Both the position numbers and the translations under genes were made by a program. 64,000 nt of DNA from JAGORM01 sp964406795 (GTDB lineage Bacteria > Patescibacteriota > Microgenomatia > Levybacterales > GWA1-39-11). The notes under the pieces were generated by a model that searched no databases, was not told the DNA's origin, and saw only the letters and a program-made list of their open reading frames with translations. Each line of letters opens with the position of its first letter. Positions within the stretch are counted from its first letter, which is position 1. Positions 1 to 7,322 of this stretch are shown in pieces. The stretch is taken from NCBI GenBank assembly GCA_964406795.1, contig CAYOTA010000008.1:4325-68324 (forward strand). Direction: 5' to 3'.

Positions 1-153
1 GATTTCCTCATACTCCAGAGCAGGGGTTTCTAATGGTTCAAATCCATAAGACTCAAACACTTTTTTCAAAGTGTCTATGACATATGTACGTTTCCTGGCT
101 TCTTCGGGTAAAAAGTCCCTAAATCCTTTAAGTGTTTGAATATTTTGTGCCAT
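1..153 (-). CDS. hisS: Histidyl-tRNA synthetase, N-terminal fragment (runs off the window)
   Basis: Reading the minus strand from the ATG at 153 gives 51 codons in frame to the window edge. The product begins MAQNIQTLKGFRDFLPEEA, the N-terminal signature of class II histidyl-tRNA synthetase (GxxDxLPxE, motif 1 entry). The enzyme charges tRNA-His with histidine in the cytoplasm. The gene lies 20 nt downstream of the GNAT gene on the same strand, so the two are probably co-transcribed. Only the first part is visible; motifs 2 and 3 and the HisA motifs lie outside. Confidence 0.9.
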   Translation of the reverse strand, partial: MAQNIQTLKGFRDFLPEEARKRTYVIDTLKKVFESYGFEPLETPALEYEEI

Positions 154-173
154 AGATTTGATACTATCATGTT

Positions 174-845
174 TTAGGCTGTAGGTACAGATGTGCGGAT
201 GTATAAAACGCGATCTCTGTTTTCAGGATCCATGGCGCCCCTGGTATTTCCGGTTTTCCTAATTTCCCCATTTTGTCGTATAACTTCAGGTCCCAACACT
301 TGCTGCATCCCAAACTTTTGCGCAACAGCCACCATAGGGCTTTGCCAGTTTGTACGCATAACAAGTGGAATTCCAAGTCTTTCTGATTCACTGACCATCG
401 TTTGGGCAAATATATTGCTAATTCCCTGGCCTCTGTTCTCAGGTTTAACGCCTGTTTCGGAAAAATAAAACACGTTTTCAACTACGCCGCTTTCATTTAG
501 CACTTGTTTAATAAGTTCCTGGCCAGTCTCTGTTTTATATTTTTCAGCGACCAGATCTTCTACGGATGTAGGAAATCCCCATGCAAATCCTATTAGCTCC
601 CCTGCCTCTTTTCTTTTTTTGTCAACTATAGCACCGGGCTTACTTGTTTCTTTTGAGATAGCGGAAAGTGTTTCGCGTCTGGGATAAAATGGCTCAAGTA
701 GTGCATCTTCTGGGCACGGACAGACATCTTGGCCTTTTGTTTCCAGTCCAAATGTTTTGTCGCAGCTATCCCCGGTACATTTTTTATATTCGTTCCAGGG
801 TGGACCTGCAAATACTACTTCATATGTTTTTGCTAGTTCACTCAT
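174..845 (-). CDS. GNAT-family N-acetyltransferase-like protein
   Basis: A 223-residue protein. Residues about 130-150 contain the acetyl-CoA pyrophosphate-binding signature of GNAT enzymes (PENRGQGISNIFA, an R-x-x-G-x-G/A motif), preceded by a beta strand with a typical bulge. The N-terminal third is unusual: Cys23, Cys28, Cys42 and Cys44 are close together and could bind a metal, which is inference. Substrate unknown. It is followed after 20 nt by hisS. The start is fixed by a near-perfect Shine-Dalgarno at 852-860, six nt before the ATG. That is exceptional here, where most genes lack one. Its leader carries two hairpins and lies just past the terminator of the TrpR-like gene. Confidence 0.75.
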   Translation of the reverse strand: MSELAKTYEVVFAGPPWNEYKKCTGDSCDKTFGLETKGQDVCPCPEDALLEPFYPRRETLSAISKETSKPGAIVDKKRKEAGELIGFAWGFPTSVEDLVAEKYKTETGQELIKQVLNESGVVENVFYFSETGVKPENRGQGISNIFAQTMVSESERLGIPLVMRTNWQSPMVAVAQKFGMQQVLGPEVIRQNGEIRKTGNTRGAMDPENRDRVLYIRTSVPTA

Positions 846-851
846 ATCTTT

Positions 852-860
852 TCACCTCCC
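852..860 (-). promoter_or_regulatory. Strong Shine-Dalgarno of the GNAT gene
   Basis: On the minus strand the sequence is GGGAGGTGA, six nt before the ATG at 845. It is the best ribosome-binding site I saw in the window and it decides the start. Confidence 0.85.
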
Positions 861-863
861 TTC

Positions 864-909
864 AAAGACTTCGTCTTTTCAGGACCACGTTCAGGCAAGC
901 TGAATGTGG
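864..909 (-). promoter_or_regulatory. Two leader hairpins upstream of the GNAT gene
   Basis: Positions 864-869 pair perfectly with 873-878 (AAAGAC/GTCTTT, 3-nt loop). Positions 885-894 pair with 900-909 (10-bp stem with one wobble, 5-nt loop). Both lie between the terminator at 926-946 and the Shine-Dalgarno. They could form a regulated leader; no known riboswitch family is recognised. Confidence 0.5.
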
Positions 910-920
910 CCATTTTGGCA

Positions 921-946
921 CAAAAAAACCGCCTTGTCGGCGGTTT
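921..946 (-). terminator. Intrinsic terminator after the TrpR-like gene
   Basis: An 8-bp perfect stem AAACCGCC/GGCGGTTT with a 5-nt loop, followed on the minus strand by a run of seven T. It lies 26 nt past the stop codon of the TrpR-like gene and upstream of the GNAT leader. Confidence 0.85.
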
Positions 947-971
947 GTATAATATAGTTTTAACTACTAAA

Positions 972-1304
972 TTACACCGCCGTAAGTACGGTGTTTACAT
1001 GGCTTAGTTGATTTTTCTTATTTTTCATTTGTCTTTTGATTGCTAATTTATATCCATTCATTCCTTTGTCCAACCATTTAGAAATACGTGCAATAGTGGT
1101 GCTGCTCATGCCCGTTTCTTTCTCTATTTTAAGATATGTGTCTTTTTTTGCGAGCATTTGGGCAACTTTCCATCTATTGCTGAATTCTTTTAATTCTTCC
1201 TCGGTTAACAAATCCCGTAAAAATGCATTCAGTTCTGACTCGGTTTTTAAACAGAGTAGTGCTTTATACAATTCTTTTGTTTTGTGATCCGGGTTAAATT
1301 TCAC
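972..1304 (-). CDS. TrpR-like DNA-binding protein (YerC/YecD type)
   Basis: A 110-residue protein with the TrpR superfamily helix-turn-helix: the segment around residues 33-90 (LTEEELKEFSNRWKVAQML, then EKETGMSSTTIARISKWL) matches the YerC/YecD group of TrpR-related repressors. The family binds operator DNA; the effector is not predictable. The start is a GTG at 1304, 13 nt after a TATACT -10 box, so the transcript is nearly leaderless. A perfect inverted repeat overlaps the -10 and suggests autoregulation. The basic C-terminal tail of about 20 residues is low complexity. The strong terminator at 921-946 separates it from GNAT-hisS. Confidence 0.88.
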   Translation of the reverse strand: MKFNPDHKTKELYKALLCLKTESELNAFLRDLLTEEELKEFSNRWKVAQMLAKKDTYLKIEKETGMSSTTIARISKWLDKGMNGYKLAIKRQMKNKKNQLSHVNTVLTAV

Positions 1305-1315
1305 TTTTGTTAACT

Positions 1316-1330
1316 AAAGTATAATACTTT
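1316..1330. promoter_or_regulatory. Candidate operator of the TrpR-like gene
   Basis: AAAGTA and TACTTT form a perfect 6-bp inverted repeat separated by three bases. It covers the -10 box of the TrpR-like gene. A second overlapping pair, CTTTA/TAAAG, lies at about 1327-1342. Autoregulation is inferred from position. Confidence 0.5.
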
Positions 1331-1346
1331 ATCTGAGTAAAGTCAA
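1318..1346 (-). promoter_or_regulatory. Sigma-70 promoter of the TrpR-like gene
   Basis: -35 TTGACT at 1346-1341, 17-bp spacer, -10 TATACT at 1323-1318, GTG start 13 nt further on. Confidence 0.85.
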
Positions 1347-1366
1347 GAAGTGTATTATTACTCCGC

Positions 1367-1395
1367 TTGACAGCACTATAGGGTAGGTTTATAAT
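1367..1395 (+). promoter_or_regulatory. Consensus sigma-70 promoter of the Clp-N-like gene
   Basis: TTGACA, 17 bp, TATAAT: a perfect consensus. The ATG is 7 nt past the -10, so the transcript starts at or next to the start codon. It diverges from the TrpR-like promoter, with 20 bp between the two -35 boxes. Confidence 0.9.
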
Positions 1396-1402
1396 CCAAA
1401 TT

Positions 1403-1816
1403 ATGCCTAGAATGTCTGAACAAGAGCCAGTATTTGATCAAGCCCTAAAACCTGTTTTACTAGGAAGGATTCATTTGTCAGTGTCAGCGGATGCAGCAAT
1501 AAAAAGGGCGCGAGAAGTGGCTAATGATAGACACCAGCCGGTGGGACTTTCGCATATAGCATTTGCTTGTATGCTGGACGAAAACTTACGTCTAGATCTT
1601 GAGGATCGCATTGGAGAAGAGAAAACAAGCGAAGCGTTTAGGGCTGTTTCCGAAGCACTTAATTACCCTTCAAATCAAGGTATGAGTAGGTTGTTTTCCA
1701 TGGCTAAATGGATTCATGGAAGAGGAGATGTGGAGGCGGAAGATTTATTACTTGCGTCAGCTAGTCTCCAGGCACAAACTCAATCTAGCCGAAAACACCT
1801 CAAACGCGTGGTATAG
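1403..1816 (+). CDS. Stand-alone Clp N-domain (double Clp repeat)-like protein
   Basis: A 137-residue protein. Residues about 28-75 (SADAAIKRAREVANDRHQPV, then GLSHIAFACML) and 95-125 (MSRLFSMAKWIHGRGDVEAE, then DLLLASASL) each resemble the Clp repeat of ClpA/ClpC N-domains, a helical module that binds adaptors or substrates. No AAA+ domain follows, so it may be a stand-alone adaptor-like module. The gene has a perfect consensus promoter ending 7 nt before the ATG. A candidate terminator hairpin follows at 1891-1931. Assignment is from pattern only. Confidence 0.6.
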   Translation: MPRMSEQEPVFDQALKPVLLGRIHLSVSADAAIKRAREVANDRHQPVGLSHIAFACMLDENLRLDLEDRIGEEKTSEAFRAVSEALNYPSNQGMSRLFSMAKWIHGRGDVEAEDLLLASASLQAQTQSSRKHLKRVV

Positions 1817-1890
1817 CCACAAATTGTCAGGATTATGTTGTTTTTGAGTCAAGCTATACTTTCCACAAGGCGCTACAATCTCTTCTAGAT

Positions 1891-1931
1891 ATGCAGTAGG
1901 AAGTTAAACACCTCTGCATTTTCGTTTTTTT
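1891..1931 (+). terminator. Terminator or attenuator hairpin between the Clp-N-like and HAD genes
   Basis: ATGCAG (1891-1896) pairs with CTGCAT (1914-1919) and AGG (1898-1900) with CCT (1911-1913). A T-rich tract runs right up to the ATG of the HAD gene. It can end the upstream transcript, or attenuate the HAD gene if transcription comes from upstream. Confidence 0.6.
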
Positions 1932-2993
1932 ATGGCTGTTCCAGAAGCTTTTAGATATAATCCATCTGACCATTCTAGAAACCCGCAACGCGTTGCGCAC
2001 TATACACGCGCACAAGCAATTGGTGTTTGGCAGCACAACAACCTGGCAAATACTGACACACTCAGAGCTTTTTTAAGTGGAGATAGAGAAGCGTACTCGC
2101 CAGAGAATGCTCAAGAAGTAGATAGGTTAAAGGCTGCAAACGCCAAATTTAAAGAAAGTGCATACACTCCTGAGGCTATGCAAGAGCGTTTTAAAATTCG
2201 TGATGCGTATACAGCAGCCGAAGCTAAGCTTGAGAATCCCACTGATATAGAGCGAGCACGTGCACGTATCCTAGCACTTGATGGTGCAATAATCGTCACG
2301 GATTACGATAACACCATAACTAATGAAAAAAAGATAAGAAAAATAAGAGGGGTTAAGCCTGGACATCCGGGGGCAGTTGTTGCTGACCCTGTGTTAGCAG
2401 AGTTTGGCCACAAAGGATTTGCTGATGCATATACTGAATTATATTCTGCTTCTTTTCAGAAATTAGCCCAGGAATTTCCTGAAGATTTTTTTGAAAATGG
2501 GCGCACAACACCCTTGCGAGACGGAGCTTACGAGTTATTTCAAGCATTAAAGGATTCAAATATCCCCTTGCGGATAGCCAGTGCAAATTTGGACCTCGCA
2601 ATTTATGGTACGTTATCGCATCTTCCCCACCCAGACGACACAGAAGTACACTCAATCACATTGGACTCAACTAATGCCGTGCACAAAGATGCAGTTATTG
2701 TGCACCAAGCACTGAAAGACAAAAAGGCCCCAATTTATATGGGAGATGGCGCGTCGGATATTCCTGCTATGGACGCCGCTGATGTTGTACCTTTTTATAT
2801 TGCCTTGGAAGGTAGCGAATTTGCAAATGCGCTGAAGGAAAGGGGATTACTGCATTTTGAATATCAGACACATTATGATATAAAGAACATCTTAACTGAA
2901 GTAGGAGTATTAAAAGAGTCGGGAGTGCCTAGATCAGGCTCCATGAATATTTCAGACATTCCTAGATTGCAAGAATTAGCAGTTGTTTCATAA
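1932..2993 (+). CDS. HAD-superfamily phosphatase
   Basis: A 353-residue protein with the haloacid dehalogenase motifs in order: motif I D124-Y-D126-N-T128 (nucleophile and acid/base Asp), motif II Ser217 in RIASAN, and motif IV GDGASD at 271-276 (Mg2+-binding acids). The family hydrolyses phosphomonoesters through an aspartyl-phosphate. The cap between motifs I and II fits a small-molecule phosphatase, but the substrate is unknown. Residues 1-115 are an extra helical, charged N-terminal region not needed for the fold. It is followed after 4 nt by an unknown gene and then the hexokinase-like gene, which looks like one transcript. The start lies directly behind a T-tract with no visible ribosome-binding site. 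Confidence 0.8.
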   Translation: MAVPEAFRYNPSDHSRNPQRVAHYTRAQAIGVWQHNNLANTDTLRAFLSGDREAYSPENAQEVDRLKAANAKFKESAYTPEAMQERFKIRDAYTAAEAKLENPTDIERARARILALDGAIIVTDYDNTITNEKKIRKIRGVKPGHPGAVVADPVLAEFGHKGFADAYTELYSASFQKLAQEFPEDFFENGRTTPLRDGAYELFQALKDSNIPLRIASANLDLAIYGTLSHLPHPDDTEVHSITLDSTNAVHKDAVIVHQALKDKKAPIYMGDGASDIPAMDAADVVPFYIALEGSEFANALKERGLLHFEYQTHYDIKNILTEVGVLKESGVPRSGSMNISDIPRLQELAVVS

Positions 2994-2997
2994 AAAT

Positions 2998-3672
2998 ATG
3001 CCAGAAAAATTTAAACTTATACCTATTGAAGATGCTTCCGGCACTCAATTTGACCGCTTAAGAAAAGGCGTAAAGGATTCCCGTGGGCGACTAGACGTAT
3101 GGGTGAACCCGTATCCTAATTACCCAGGAAAAGAATTTTTTGGTAATTTTGAGCCATCCCAGGATTATAAAGGTGCTCGTGACAACACACTCAAAAGACA
3201 AGGCCAAGTTGTAATTTTTGAAGACAATGGTATGAAAGATTTGAGCGCAAATTTAAGAAGAAGCGGATTTAGGGGTGAAGCCATTGTCATACCTACGATC
3301 AGGGGAGAAGTGGACCCAAACTGGACAGATTGGGAGGGCATGGGAAACCATCTAAAAGAAGCAGGTGTTTCTAGTATTTCTCTTGGTGGTGCATTTTTAT
3401 GGGAACATCACGCTTCTGATGAAGGAAACGTGCGTGTGCCAAAGTTTGGCGAATTACCAGTTTTCGACAACTTACCATTTGGTGACGCACTTGATGCAGT
3501 TCGACTAGATGTTATGAAGTTGAAAGATCAAGGAGTAAAAGAGCCGGCTGCCAGCAACTGGGTTGACTCAGGATATCTTCCCGGTGGAGCGGTAGGACTT
3601 GTTGCCCTTAATTTTTTGAGAGTAGGACTTAATCCAAGCATGACACAAGCCTCAGCCCGTCCTCGTAGATAA
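2998..3672 (+). CDS. Conserved-looking hypothetical protein between the HAD and hexokinase-like genes
   Basis: A 224-residue protein from the ATG at 2998, four nt after the HAD stop; a TTG reading 15 nt earlier would overlap that gene and is less likely. I do not recognise the family. Visible features are alternating beta/alpha character, a central segment ending in AIVIPTIRGEVDPNW, a Gly-rich SISLGGAFLW strand-turn, and a hydrophobic stretch near residue 200 (GGAVGLVALNFLRVG). Its place inside a tight phosphatase-kinase cluster suggests a role with phosphorylated small molecules, which is inference only. Confidence 0.7.
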   Translation: MPEKFKLIPIEDASGTQFDRLRKGVKDSRGRLDVWVNPYPNYPGKEFFGNFEPSQDYKGARDNTLKRQGQVVIFEDNGMKDLSANLRRSGFRGEAIVIPTIRGEVDPNWTDWEGMGNHLKEAGVSSISLGGAFLWEHHASDEGNVRVPKFGELPVFDNLPFGDALDAVRLDVMKLKDQGVKEPAASNWVDSGYLPGGAVGLVALNFLRVGLNPSMTQASARPRR

Positions 3673-3680
3673 AAAACAAA

Positions 3681-4751
3681 ATGGATATAAAAATACTGTC
3701 CGAAATCAAAAATAATTTTTTGTCAGAGCTTGAGAAGGCTAATTCCGGAGAGAAAACGAGCTTGCCATTTATCATACATGAAATCCCTGAATTTTCTTTA
3801 GTGAAGGATGGTGAAGTATTTCAGGTAATAATTATTGGTGGAACGAATGGTGTAATCGCGGAAGTTAAAAAAAATGGAAAATCATGTGAAATTATTACGC
3901 AGAAAAGTATAACCCTTCCTATCTTGGCAAATAAAGAAGATTTTTTATTACTTATAGATCAGCATCTTTCCCCAAATGTCTCTGTATTAGCGCTTAACTT
4001 TGCGTTTGCAATAAGTCCGGTGTTTGAAAATGGAAAGCTGGATGGAAAATTATTAGTAGGAGCAAAGGGGCATGCATTTAGAGGGCTTGTGGGTGAGAAT
4101 ATTGGGTTAGCTGTTGAAAAATCTATTCTAGAAAAACGAAATCAAAAGATCTTGGTTTCAGTTGCAAATGACACAGTGTGTTTGCTTCTGTCAGGACTTG
4201 AAAAGAATGAACCTTCAAAGCTTGCCGCAGGAGTTGTTGGAAGTGGTATGAATTTCGCAGTTTTCCTAGATTCTCAGAAATTAGTTAATTTGGAATCAGC
4301 AAATTTTAATAAATTCACTTTGTCCCCGGAAGTAGTTGAGATAGATGCGGAATCTTCAAGCCCAGGGACATATCTCTATGAAAAAGCTGTGGCAGGTGTG
4401 TATTTATATAAGCAATTTAATATATTGTTACGGCATAATCATATTTCTCATCCGGCTGTTTCGTCTACTGAAGAAATGAACACGCTTGCAAAAGAAAATA
4501 CCACAGAAGTAGGGCACTTGGCTCGAAAATTAATCATGCAGTCAGCACACTTAGTATCTTGTCAGGTAGCAGCGATTATGGAATTTAAAAAAACTGATAT
4601 GACATTTGTTATTGAAGGAAGTCTGTTTTGGAAAGGATATGAGTATCAAAAAACAGTTGAAGAAATTTTGAAAACATTAATAAATTATAAAGCGGATTTT
4701 GTGGAAGTAGAGAATAGTGGAATTATTGGCGCCGCCCATTTAGTTATGTAG
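3681..4751 (+). CDS. Hexokinase-like sugar kinase (ASKHA fold)
   Basis: A 356-residue protein with the hexokinase pattern: the ATP phosphate-1 loop IIGGTNGVIAEV (about 51-62), a FAFAISP segment (108-114) equivalent to the TFSFP of hexokinases, NDTV at 163-166 holding the predicted catalytic Asp164, phosphate-2 loop VVGSGMNF (185-192), and an adenosine-motif-like FVIEGSLFW (309-317). It would phosphorylate a hexose at the 6-hydroxyl using ATP in the cytoplasm. The length is close to single-domain hexokinases. It sits 8 nt after the unknown gene in the HAD cluster. Exact sugar unknown. Confidence 0.75.
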   Translation: MDIKILSEIKNNFLSELEKANSGEKTSLPFIIHEIPEFSLVKDGEVFQVIIIGGTNGVIAEVKKNGKSCEIITQKSITLPILANKEDFLLLIDQHLSPNVSVLALNFAFAISPVFENGKLDGKLLVGAKGHAFRGLVGENIGLAVEKSILEKRNQKILVSVANDTVCLLLSGLEKNEPSKLAAGVVGSGMNFAVFLDSQKLVNLESANFNKFTLSPEVVEIDAESSSPGTYLYEKAVAGVYLYKQFNILLRHNHISHPAVSSTEEMNTLAKENTTEVGHLARKLIMQSAHLVSCQVAAIMEFKKTDMTFVIEGSLFWKGYEYQKTVEEILKTLINYKADFVEVENSGIIGAAHLVM

Positions 4752-4764
4752 AAAATATTGGAGA

Positions 4765-4806
4765 ACATCTAACATCTAACATCTAACATCTAACATCTAA
4801 CATCTA
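4765..4806. repeat. Heptanucleotide tandem repeat, six copies of ACATCTA
   Basis: Six perfect copies of ACATCTA, continuing into degenerate AACTAAT-like copies to about 4835. It lies between the 3' ends of two convergent genes. A length-variable simple repeat; no hairpin terminator is visible. Confidence 0.9.
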
Positions 4807-4846
4807 ACAACTAATAACTAATAACTAACCAATAACTTTTAAATCC

Positions 4847-5266
4847 TTACCCGGCTCCATGTAATTTGTTTGACCTTTTTTGTTGAACTGCCAGTGGTTC
4901 CATTTTTTTCTTTGGTGCTACATATATTTTAGATGACTGCCCCTGTAAGTTATTCATTTGTGTATTTGAGTTAGCCTGTCCGCGCTCGGCGCTTTCAGCT
5001 CCTTGTTGGGTTCTGGGTTGTTCCTGAGGTGCAGGCATTTCCTGCTGCATAGCAAGTCCGCTTCTGATTTTGGCTAGTTTTGCCTGATCTTTCATTTTAT
5101 ATTCTTGTGTTTTTTGTGCTACTTCAGGGGGATTAATTGGTGCCAGGCCTTCTAAAATATTTATTGGGGTTTTAGCAATTTCGGAAACTGTTTCCTTTGC
5201 AATCTTTTTACCTTGTTCTCCAAGTTCACTTACAAAATCCCCTAATACAGTTCCTTTTTGCGGCAT
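4847..5266 (-). CDS. Hypothetical Gln/Ala-rich protein
   Basis: A 139-residue protein of unknown function. Residues 1-75 are predicted helical (FVSELGEQGKKIAKETVSEI), the middle (75-115) is rich in Gln, Pro, Glu and Ala and probably disordered, and the C-terminus is basic (APKKKMEPLAVQQKR). There is no signal peptide or membrane segment. It has its own promoter at 5276-5305 with the -10 ending 9 nt before the ATG. Not recognised. Confidence 0.7.
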   Translation of the reverse strand: MPQKGTVLGDFVSELGEQGKKIAKETVSEIAKTPINILEGLAPINPPEVAQKTQEYKMKDQAKLAKIRSGLAMQQEMPAPQEQPRTQQGAESAERGQANSNTQMNNLQGQSSKIYVAPKKKMEPLAVQQKRSNKLHGAG

Positions 5267-5275
5267 AATGCATTC

Positions 5276-5305
5276 ATAGTATCACTCATATGCAAACATG
5301 ATCAA
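5276..5305 (-). promoter_or_regulatory. Promoter of the Gln/Ala-rich protein gene
   Basis: -35 TTGATC, 18-bp spacer, -10 TACTAT, ATG 9 nt further. It lies back to back with the htrA promoter. Confidence 0.65.
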
Positions 5306-5313
5306 GTATGAAT

Positions 5314-5342
5314 TTGACAAAAATCAATGTTAGTATTACACT
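5314..5342 (+). promoter_or_regulatory. Promoter of the HtrA-like protease gene
   Basis: TTGACA, 17 bp, TACACT. The first ATG (5345) is only 2 nt past the -10, so transcription should begin after it; this favours the ATG at 5354. Confidence 0.8.
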
Positions 5343-5353
5343 AAATGCCTTCT

Positions 5354-6487
5354 ATGAAGAAGCTTCTTGTTTTGCTCGTTCTCTTGTTGATTGTTGCATT
5401 TTTATGGCAACAGGCACTTCCACTATTTGGAAAAAAGTTGCCTTTACAAAGTTCTGAAACAGTGAAAATCCTAAAAGAAGAGAATTTAGTAGTAGATGTT
5501 GTTAAAAAGGTTGGCCCGTCCGTTGTAACAATAGGCGTTGAAGTGTCCCCAAATAGTCGCAATGGGCAGGAATTAGGCCCGTTTTCGCTTTTCTTTGAAG
5601 AGCCGTCTGTAACCCCAGAAAATAGTGAGGTAGAAGATGAGTATATTGGCTCAGGGTTTGTACTCACTAAAGAAGGGCTTATTGCAACAAATAAACATGT
5701 TGTGTCGTCCGGAACAGACAGATATATAGTGGTGGATGATAAAGGAAATAAGTATGAAGTTGAAAAGGTGTACAGAGATCCATTAAATGATTTGGCAATT
5801 CTTAAAACTTCTAAAACTCCAACTGGCGGATTTAAAGAAATTTCCTTTGGTGAATCAGGAAATGTAGAAGTAGGCCAGTTTGTGATTGCAATTGGAACGG
5901 CTCTTGGTGAGTTTAGAAATACAGTTACAACAGGCGTTGTGTCAGGTTTAGGACGTGGAATTACTGCCGGAAGTGCCTTTCAGGGTTTTGCGGAAAGGCT
6001 TGATAACGTAATCCAAACAGATGCTGCTATTAACCCAGGAAACAGTGGGGGACCACTCCTAAATGCGTCAGGACAAGTAATTGGAATTAATACTGCAGTT
6101 GCACAAAACGGGCAAAACATTGGTTTTGCAATTCCTATTAATATTATTAAGCAAAGTGTTGAAAACTTTAATGAAACAGGCCAATTTAATAGACCATATT
6201 TAGGTGTCTCATACATCATACTTTCCAAACAAGCAGCTTTATTAAATGGACTTCCTGAGGGAGCATATGTGCGCGCAGTGATCCCAGATTCGTCAGCAGA
6301 TAAAACTGGAATTCAGGTAGATGACATACTATCAGAAATTGATGGAAAAAAAATTACAAATGAAAATGGGGGACTTGCTGGAGTTATATCAAAAAAGAAG
6401 ATAGGCGACAGCGCAAAATTAAAAGTAATAAGAGGGGACGAAACGTTGGAGTTAGAAGTAGCACTTGAAGCCGCACCACAAGAGTAA
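5354..6487 (+). CDS. HtrA/DegP-type serine protease with one PDZ domain
   Basis: A 377-residue protein from ATG 5354, chosen because the -10 box ends at 5342. An N-terminal hydrophobic segment (about residues 2-24) is a signal anchor, which puts the protease on the outer face of the membrane. The trypsin-like domain has the triad His115 (TNKHVV), Asp146 (LNDLAIL) and Ser231 (NPGNSGGPL). A PDZ domain follows (about 280-370; RPYLGVSYI, GIQVDDILSEIDG). The family degrades misfolded envelope proteins. A single PDZ is the short DegS-like layout common in monoderms. Confidence 0.93.
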   Translation: MKKLLVLLVLLLIVAFLWQQALPLFGKKLPLQSSETVKILKEENLVVDVVKKVGPSVVTIGVEVSPNSRNGQELGPFSLFFEEPSVTPENSEVEDEYIGSGFVLTKEGLIATNKHVVSSGTDRYIVVDDKGNKYEVEKVYRDPLNDLAILKTSKTPTGGFKEISFGESGNVEVGQFVIAIGTALGEFRNTVTTGVVSGLGRGITAGSAFQGFAERLDNVIQTDAAINPGNSGGPLLNASGQVIGINTAVAQNGQNIGFAIPINIIKQSVENFNETGQFNRPYLGVSYIILSKQAALLNGLPEGAYVRAVIPDSSADKTGIQVDDILSEIDGKKITNENGGLAGVISKKKIGDSAKLKVIRGDETLELEVALEAAPQE

Positions 6488-6504
6488 TTGACCACTTTTG
6501 GAAA

Positions 6505-6531
6505 GGCCTTGTTTTTGAGCCTTGTTTTTTT
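6505..6531 (+). terminator. Weak terminator-like hairpin between htrA and rpsF
   Basis: AAGGC (6503-6507) can pair with GCCTT (6519-6523), followed by GTTTTTTTG. It overlaps the -35 region of the rpsF promoter, so the same bases may serve both. Confidence 0.4.
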
Positions 6532-6538
6532 GTATAAT
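6509..6538 (+). promoter_or_regulatory. Promoter of the rpsF-ssb-rpsR operon
   Basis: TTGTTT, 18 bp, TATAAT, with the ATG 11 nt past the -10. Confidence 0.75.
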
Positions 6539-6549
6539 ACAAACACTTT

Positions 6550-6822
6550 ATGCGAAATTATAAATTGATAGTTGTTCTAAAAGGGGACATTACAAAAGAC
6601 AAAAAACAGAAAATGCTGGAAAATATTCAGACATGGGCTGGAGCTGTTGACACAAAGGTCTCCGAATTAGGAGAGAAAAAATTGGCCTACACTATTAAAA
6701 GAGAAAAAAAGGGAGATTATGTTGCATTGAATTTCAATTCAGAAAATATTGCAGTAGATTTTGAGAAAAGGTTAATCAATCAAGACGATATTTTACGGCA
6801 CTTAATGATACGAGTAAAGTAA
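6550..6822 (+). CDS. rpsF: 30S ribosomal protein bS6
   Basis: A 90-residue protein of the bS6 ferredoxin-like fold: begins RNYKLIVVLKG, then SELGEKKLAYTIKREKKGDY, the conserved b2-a2 region. It binds 16S rRNA together with bS18 on the 30S platform. First gene of the conserved rpsF-ssb-rpsR operon, followed by ssb after 8 nt. Length and order are normal. Confidence 0.95.
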   Translation: MRNYKLIVVLKGDITKDKKQKMLENIQTWAGAVDTKVSELGEKKLAYTIKREKKGDYVALNFNSENIAVDFEKRLINQDDILRHLMIRVK

Positions 6823-6830
6823 TTTAAAAA

Positions 6831-7301
6831 ATGGCGCGTTCATTGAATAGAGTACAATTGATTGGGAATTTGACACGGGATCCGGAGTTGCGTTACACAC
6901 CTCAGGGAACTGCGGTATGTACATTTGGGCTCGCTACTAATAGGAGTTGGACAACGGACAACGGAGAAAAGAAAGAGGACACAGAATTTCACAGAATTGT
7001 TGTGTGGAACAAATTAGCAGAGTTGTGTTCTCAGCTCTTATCCAAAGGACGCAAAGTGTACGTGGAAGGAAGAATTGCGAATAGATCATGGACAGGACAG
7101 GACGGTACACAAAAAAGTACAACAGAAATTGTTATTGAGGATATGATAATTCTTGATAACAAAAGGACAGAAGGAAACACTGACTCTCATCAAGAGGCGC
7201 CAGTTGTTGAAAAGCCTATTGCTGAAAGTCCAAAAACTGAAAAAGTAGAGACTAAAAAAGCAGTATCCGAGGATATTAATCCGGACGATATACCTTTCTA
7301 A
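6831..7301 (+). CDS. ssb: Single-stranded DNA-binding protein
   Basis: A 156-residue protein: OB-fold in residues 1-110 (SLNRVQLIGNLTRDPELRYT; FHRIVVWNKLAELC; GRKVYVEGRI), a short acidic/Pro linker, and the acidic tip NPDDIPF that recruits replication and repair partners. It coats single-stranded DNA as a tetramer. It sits between rpsF and rpsR, the classic arrangement. Confidence 0.96.
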   Translation: MARSLNRVQLIGNLTRDPELRYTPQGTAVCTFGLATNRSWTTDNGEKKEDTEFHRIVVWNKLAELCSQLLSKGRKVYVEGRIANRSWTGQDGTQKSTTEIVIEDMIILDNKRTEGNTDSHQEAPVVEKPIAESPKTEKVETKKAVSEDINPDDIPF

Positions 7302-7322
7302 CGACTAACTAATAACAAATAT

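Noticed and set aside
174..481. 104-residue minus-strand frame overlapping the GNAT gene
   Set aside because: Out-of-frame shadow of the GNAT gene without motifs or a start signal.
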